A stretch of 17,967 bases of DNA, taken from positions 1,682 to 19,648 of the forward strand of contig JAKIVW010000018.1 of NCBI GenBank assembly GCA_022750355.1. Reading direction: 5' to 3'. Of the stretch, positions 15,075 to 17,967 are shown piece by piece. Under the pieces are notes generated by a model. The model was given only the letters and a program-made list of their open reading frames with translations, had not been told where the DNA came from and searched no databases. Positions within the stretch are counted from its first letter, which is position 1. Each line of letters starts with the position of its first letter. The DNA is from Thermoplasmata archaeon (GTDB lineage: Archaea; Thermoplasmatota; Thermoplasmata; Lutacidiplasmatales; UBA184). The position numbers and the translations under genes are program-made.

Positions 15075-16128
15075 AGCGACGGCGCTCCTTCGGTTGCTCC
15101 GGTCGTACAGCCCGAGCGGTTCGGAAGCGACGGCGGTCCGGGAGTTCGTCCGGATCGCACGCGAGGTCGGTTACACGACCCGGATCGACGGCGCCGGCAA
15201 CGGCCGGGCCCGCCGAGGACGGGGTCGGCCCCACCTGATCTTCCTCGGCCATATCGACACCGTGCCCGGTCGACGACCGGTCCGATCGTCCGGCGGTCGG
15301 GTCCAGGGTCGGGGCGCGGTCGACGCGAAAGGTCCGCTCGCCGCGGCTCTGATCGCCGGTGCTCGATTCTCGGGGCCGGGGACGCTCGAGATCATCGCCG
15401 CGGTCGGGGAAGAGACCGACAGTCGGGGCGCGCGGCATCTCTTGCGTCGGAGGGGTGGGGATGCCGTGATCGCGGGAGAACCGAGCCGCTGGGACGGGAT
15501 CACGGTCGGCTACAAGGGCGACCTTCGGGTCACCGCTCATTTTCGCGGCCGCCGGACCCACTACTCCTCCCCGCGCCCGACCGCGGCCGACGTGGCCTTG
15601 CGTTGGGTCGAGAACGTCCGTGCGTCACCGCCGTTCGTACCCGGACCCTCTCCGTTCCGTTCGCTTTCCTTCAAGGTCGTCGAGGTCCACAGCGGAGGCG
15701 AGGACGACGCCTGGACCACGGTGACGCTCGACATCCGCATCCCCCCGGGACGTTCGACTCGGGACGTGCTGCGCGGCCTACCGCGGGAACCCGGCCGTCC
15801 GACCCTCGAAACGCTCGTCGGGATCGAACCTCTCGAAGTGGAGCGAACGAACCCGGTCGTTCGGGCCCTCGAAGGCGGCATCCGTTCGGAGGGGGGTCGA
15901 CCGACGCTGTGGCGCAAGTCCGGTACATCGGACCTGAATCTGGTCGCTCCCGCGTGGGGGATCGCGGGCGCCGCCTACGGCCCCGGAGACCCCCATCTGG
16001 ATCACACGGCCCGCGAATCGGTCTCCCTCCGGGAACTCGGACGATCGGTCCGAGTCCTCGAGAGCGCGTTCCGGGAGCTGGCGGAGGAGCTGGCTACCCC
16101 TCGACGATCGGTCGCCGATGATGGATGA
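15067..16128 (+). CDS. argE: LysW-ornithine hydrolase (ArgE/LysK, M20 family)
   Basis: A 353-residue metallopeptidase-like enzyme that cleaves ornithine (or lysine) from LysW, closing the carrier cycle. Dinuclear zinc ligands can be placed: His62 in GHIDTVPG, Asp86 in GAVDAKG, Glu116 in the GEETDSRG block (with the preceding Glu115 as catalytic base), Glu138 in GEPS, and His313 in DHTARE. This matches LysK-type M20 enzymes and is shorter than bacterial ArgE. The GTG at 15067 is used because no in-frame ATG lies nearby and it overlaps the argD stop. It is the last gene of the operon; its 3' end runs 35 bases into the convergent pirin gene. Confidence 0.93.
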   Translation: MDEATALLRLLRSYSPSGSEATAVREFVRIAREVGYTTRIDGAGNGRARRGRGRPHLIFLGHIDTVPGRRPVRSSGGRVQGRGAVDAKGPLAAALIAGARFSGPGTLEIIAAVGEETDSRGARHLLRRRGGDAVIAGEPSRWDGITVGYKGDLRVTAHFRGRRTHYSSPRPTAADVALRWVENVRASPPFVPGPSPFRSLSFKVVEVHSGGEDDAWTTVTLDIRIPPGRSTRDVLRGLPREPGRPTLETLVGIEPLEVERTNPVVRALEGGIRSEGGRPTLWRKSGTSDLNLVAPAWGIAGAAYGPGDPHLDHTARESVSLRELGRSVRVLESAFRELAEELATPRRSVADDG

Positions 16129-16969
16129 AATCGCCGTGGTCGAGTTCCTGCATCGCGGTGACCAGTTCGGATCGAGTGTTCATGACAATCGGGCCGTACC
16201 AGGCGACGGGCTCGTGGAGGGGGCGGCCGGTCACGAGAAGGAATCGGAACCCCCGGTCCCCGGCGTGGGCCGTCACCGCCCGCCCCGGACCGAATAGTAC
16301 GGTCTCGCCGGACTCCACGGACTCGGTGTCGGTGCCGCCGAACGTCCCTCGTCCATCGATCGCATGCGCGAAGGCGGTGTAGCCGGTCGGCGTCGGAAGG
16401 TCGAAGGCCCCGCCCGCGGGGACGGAGACGTCGAGGTACGTCGGGTCCACGGGGATCCCTTGGACCGGGCCCACCACCGCACCATAGGTCCCGGCGACGA
16501 CCTTGACCGCGGTTCCTCCGTCCGTGGAAACGGTCGGCAGCTCGGGAGCGCTCAGACCGCGATAGGCGGGGGTGGACATCTTCTCTTTCGCCGGAAGGTT
16601 GACCCAGAGTTGGAACCCCGAGAGCGCACCTTCGGTGCGCTGCGGCATCTCCTGGTGGATGATCCCGCTGCCGGAATTCATCCACTGGACGTCCCCCGGG
16701 CCAATGACGCCCTCGTTCCCGAGCGTGTCCCCGTGGGCGACCCGTCCGTCCAGTACGTAGGTGACCGTTTCGATCCCCCGGTGGGGGTGCCACGGAAATC
16801 CGGCGAGGTAGTCGGCGGGGTTGCTCGACCCGAAACGGTCCAGCAGGAGGAAGGGGTCGAAGAGCGGGACCTCCGGATTGGAGAACGAACGCCGCAAGCG
16901 CACTCCGGCGCCCTCGACGGTGGGGACTCCGGGGAAGCGTTGAGCGATGGAACGGAGCGGTTCGGTCAC
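16094..16969 (-). CDS. pirin family protein
   Basis: A 291-residue bicupin of the pirin family. The iron ligands of pirins are conserved: His61 and His63 in WHPHRGIETVTYVLDG, and His105 and Glu107 in GIIHQEMP. The C-terminal cupin ends with a typical RPLHEPVAWYGPIVMNT block. Some pirins have quercetin dioxygenase activity and others act as redox-sensing regulators; the sequence does not tell which applies. The start is the GTG at 16969, preceded by a TATA-like CTTATGAA at about 35 bases. It is transcribed toward the arginine operon and is probably unrelated to it. Confidence 0.92.
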   Translation of the reverse strand: MTEPLRSIAQRFPGVPTVEGAGVRLRRSFSNPEVPLFDPFLLLDRFGSSNPADYLAGFPWHPHRGIETVTYVLDGRVAHGDTLGNEGVIGPGDVQWMNSGSGIIHQEMPQRTEGALSGFQLWVNLPAKEKMSTPAYRGLSAPELPTVSTDGGTAVKVVAGTYGAVVGPVQGIPVDPTYLDVSVPAGGAFDLPTPTGYTAFAHAIDGRGTFGGTDTESVESGETVLFGPGRAVTAHAGDRGFRFLLVTGRPLHEPVAWYGPIVMNTRSELVTAMQELDHGDFIHHRRPIVEG

Positions 16970-16985
16970 GTGCGTGCCTCGGCGA

Positions 16986-16996
16986 TTTCAGTGAAA
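16986..16996. promoter_or_regulatory. 11-base palindrome upstream of pirin
   Basis: TTTCAGTGAAA is a perfect inverted repeat around G16991. It lies 17-27 bases before the pirin start codon, between that codon and the TATA-like element, so it would overlap the transcription start region. It could be an operator, but 5-base arms arise easily by chance. Confidence 0.35.
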
Positions 16997-16998
16997 CG

Positions 16999-17008
16999 AC
17001 CTTCATAA
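16999..17008 (-). promoter_or_regulatory. TATA-like element of the pirin gene
   Basis: The minus strand reads CTTATGAAGG here, centred about 35 bases before the GTG at 16969, which predicts a leader of about 9 bases. It is the most AT-rich stretch in this short intergenic region, but the match to a TATA box is moderate. Confidence 0.4.
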
Positions 17009-17017
17009 GGACCCGGG

Positions 17018-17033
17018 AGGCGACACGTCGCCT
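17018..17033. repeat. inverted repeat between pirin and the zinc-ribbon gene
   Basis: AGGCGAC (17018-17024) and GTCGCCT (17027-17033) are perfect inverted copies separated by AC. The element sits just upstream of the pirin TATA-like element and about 110 bases before the divergent gene at 17146. It may be a regulator site for either gene. Confidence 0.4.
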
Positions 17034-17116
17034 GGTCGCTCGAAGGTAACTCCGGCCATCAATCCGCCTCGGGGTCGCCCGGGGTGGGACGGGTCGGTCG
17101 AGTTCCGGGCGCCCCG

Positions 17117-17122
17117 TTAATA
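17117..17122 (+). promoter_or_regulatory. TATA box of the zinc-ribbon membrane protein gene
   Basis: TTAATA within GTTAATAGA stands out in GC-rich surroundings. Its centre lies 26-27 bases before the ATG at 17146, which predicts a leaderless transcript. Confidence 0.6.
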
Positions 17123-17145
17123 GACGCGGACCCCGTCCGCCCTCG

Positions 17146-17967
17146 ATGCCGACCGCCCCCTGCCCGCGATGCGGCGGCCTCGCGCCGACAGGAGCCAGTT
17201 TCTGCCCGTTCTGCGGGAGTTCGCTGACCGCCCCGGTGGCGGCTCCCGCGTCGTTCGCCCCCTCGACTCCGGGGTACTACGTTCTCAGCGCACCCCCGAC
17301 GGCGGGCTCTCCGGGGATGACCTTGGTCCCTCCCCCACCGCCGGGGTCGTTCCTTCCCACCGATCTCCGAGTGCCCAACCCTTCGACCCGTGAGGTGGAC
17401 CGAACCGCCCTCACCTACCTACGGTGGGGCGCCGCGGTGCTGGTGGGCTCCGGAGTGGTCAGTTTCCTCTCTCTCATGGGCCCGGGAATTCTTGATCCGA
17501 CGGGTGCGGCCGGTCCGGGGATCGGCCCCGGAGTCGGGCCGTTCTTCTACGCCGAGGCGATCGTCTCGGGGGCAGTGGCGCTCGTCGAGGTGATGCTCTT
17601 CCGCGAAGTGTTCCGGCGGCTCGCCCCCGTCGACTCGCGCTTCGAAATGCCCCGGTCGTTGACCCAGTTCCTCTTGGCCGGGATCGGGATCGTCGCCGTC
17701 GGGGTGGGCTTCCTCATCGCCGGGGAGCATTCTGTGGTCGGGTGCACCTCCAACCTCCCCCCCGCGGGCATTCCGTCGGGCTGCCAAGTGCCCTGGACCC
17801 TGTTCGCGGCGGGGTTCGTGCTCCTCGCGGGCGCCGTGGTCGTTCTCATCGGCCTCATCGGTCTCCTCCTCGGGATCTGGCGGCTCGGCTCTCGCTACGA
17901 GAACGACCTGTTCAAGGCGGGGACACTGTTGCTCATCTTTCCGATCCTCAACGTGGTCGGGAAGTAC
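17146..17967 (+). CDS. zinc-ribbon membrane protein, DUF973-like (partial, 3' end cut)
   Basis: At least 274 residues, open to the window edge with no stop. The N-terminus is a zinc ribbon with Cys6, Cys9, Cys20 and Cys23 (CPRC and CPFC). A Pro/Ser-rich linker runs to about residue 85. At least four hydrophobic helices follow, near 90-112, 133-152, 172-192 and 215-245. The segment LLLGIWRLGSRYENDLFKAG, followed by a hydrophobic stretch, resembles the C-terminal part of DUF973 membrane proteins, which are common in archaea and often carry such a ribbon. Function is unknown; the ribbon may link the membrane protein to a partner. The ATG is supported by the TATA element 26 bases upstream. Confidence 0.8.
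   Translation, partial: MPTAPCPRCGGLAPTGASFCPFCGSSLTAPVAAPASFAPSTPGYYVLSAPPTAGSPGMTLVPPPPPGSFLPTDLRVPNPSTREVDRTALTYLRWGAAVLVGSGVVSFLSLMGPGILDPTGAAGPGIGPGVGPFFYAEAIVSGAVALVEVMLFREVFRRLAPVDSRFEMPRSLTQFLLAGIGIVAVGVGFLIAGEHSVVGCTSNLPPAGIPSGCQVPWTLFAAGFVLLAGAVVVLIGLIGLLLGIWRLGSRYENDLFKAGTLLLIFPILNVVGKY

Noticed and set aside
17000..17010. CCTTCATAAGG inverted repeat
   Set aside because: The arms are only four bases with a three-base centre and coincide with the TATA-like element, so no separate function can be argued.

Overview
The window looks like a piece of a high-GC archaeal chromosome. The base composition is clearly GC-rich (judged by eye, not counted). Genes are packed with 4- and 8-base stop/start overlaps. 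Several genes have a TATA-like element about 26 bases before the start codon, as in leaderless archaeal transcripts. The gene content also fits an archaeon: LysW-dependent arginine synthesis, NikR, an HFX_2341/DUF6293-like regulator and a zinc-ribbon DUF973-like membrane protein. A Thermoplasmatota-type lineage is my best guess from gene content alone and is not proven. No rRNA, tRNA, CRISPR array or insertion sequence was recognised.

Layout. (1) 37-4784, minus strand: a tight four-gene unit read right to left, namely a beta-rich hypothetical protein, a six-hairpin glycosidase resembling amylo-alpha-1,6-glucosidases, an ABC ATPase and an ABC-2 permease. (2) 4785-5121: an intergenic gap with an AT-rich island carrying a hairpin and a tandem 9-mer. 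(3) 5122-7595, minus strand: a nickel locus read right to left, namely a NiCoT nickel/cobalt permease, NikR, and a regulator with a CARF-like sensor domain and a winged helix. A dyad with a GTATGA half-site sits just upstream of the permease TATA box. (4) 7679-8329, minus strand: an ACT-domain protein divergent from the arginine operon, with an 18-base near-perfect palindrome between them. (5) 8430-16128, plus strand: eight genes head to tail, argG-argH-lysW-argX-argC-argB-argD-argE. (6) 16094-16969, minus strand: a pirin whose 3' end overlaps argE. (7) 17146 to the window end, plus strand: a partial zinc-ribbon membrane protein.

How the genes work together. The arginine operon encodes glutamate-to-ornithine conversion on the carrier protein LysW: ArgX loads glutamate, ArgB phosphorylates, ArgC reduces, ArgD transaminates and ArgE releases ornithine. 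ArgG and ArgH convert citrulline to arginine. Ornithine carbamoyltransferase and carbamoyl-phosphate synthase are not in this window. The lysW gene is only 53 codons long and easy to miss. The nickel locus looks self-regulated, since its sensor (NikR) is co-transcribed with the permease behind a candidate NikR operator. The divergent ACT-domain protein is a plausible amino-acid-responsive regulator of the arginine operon.
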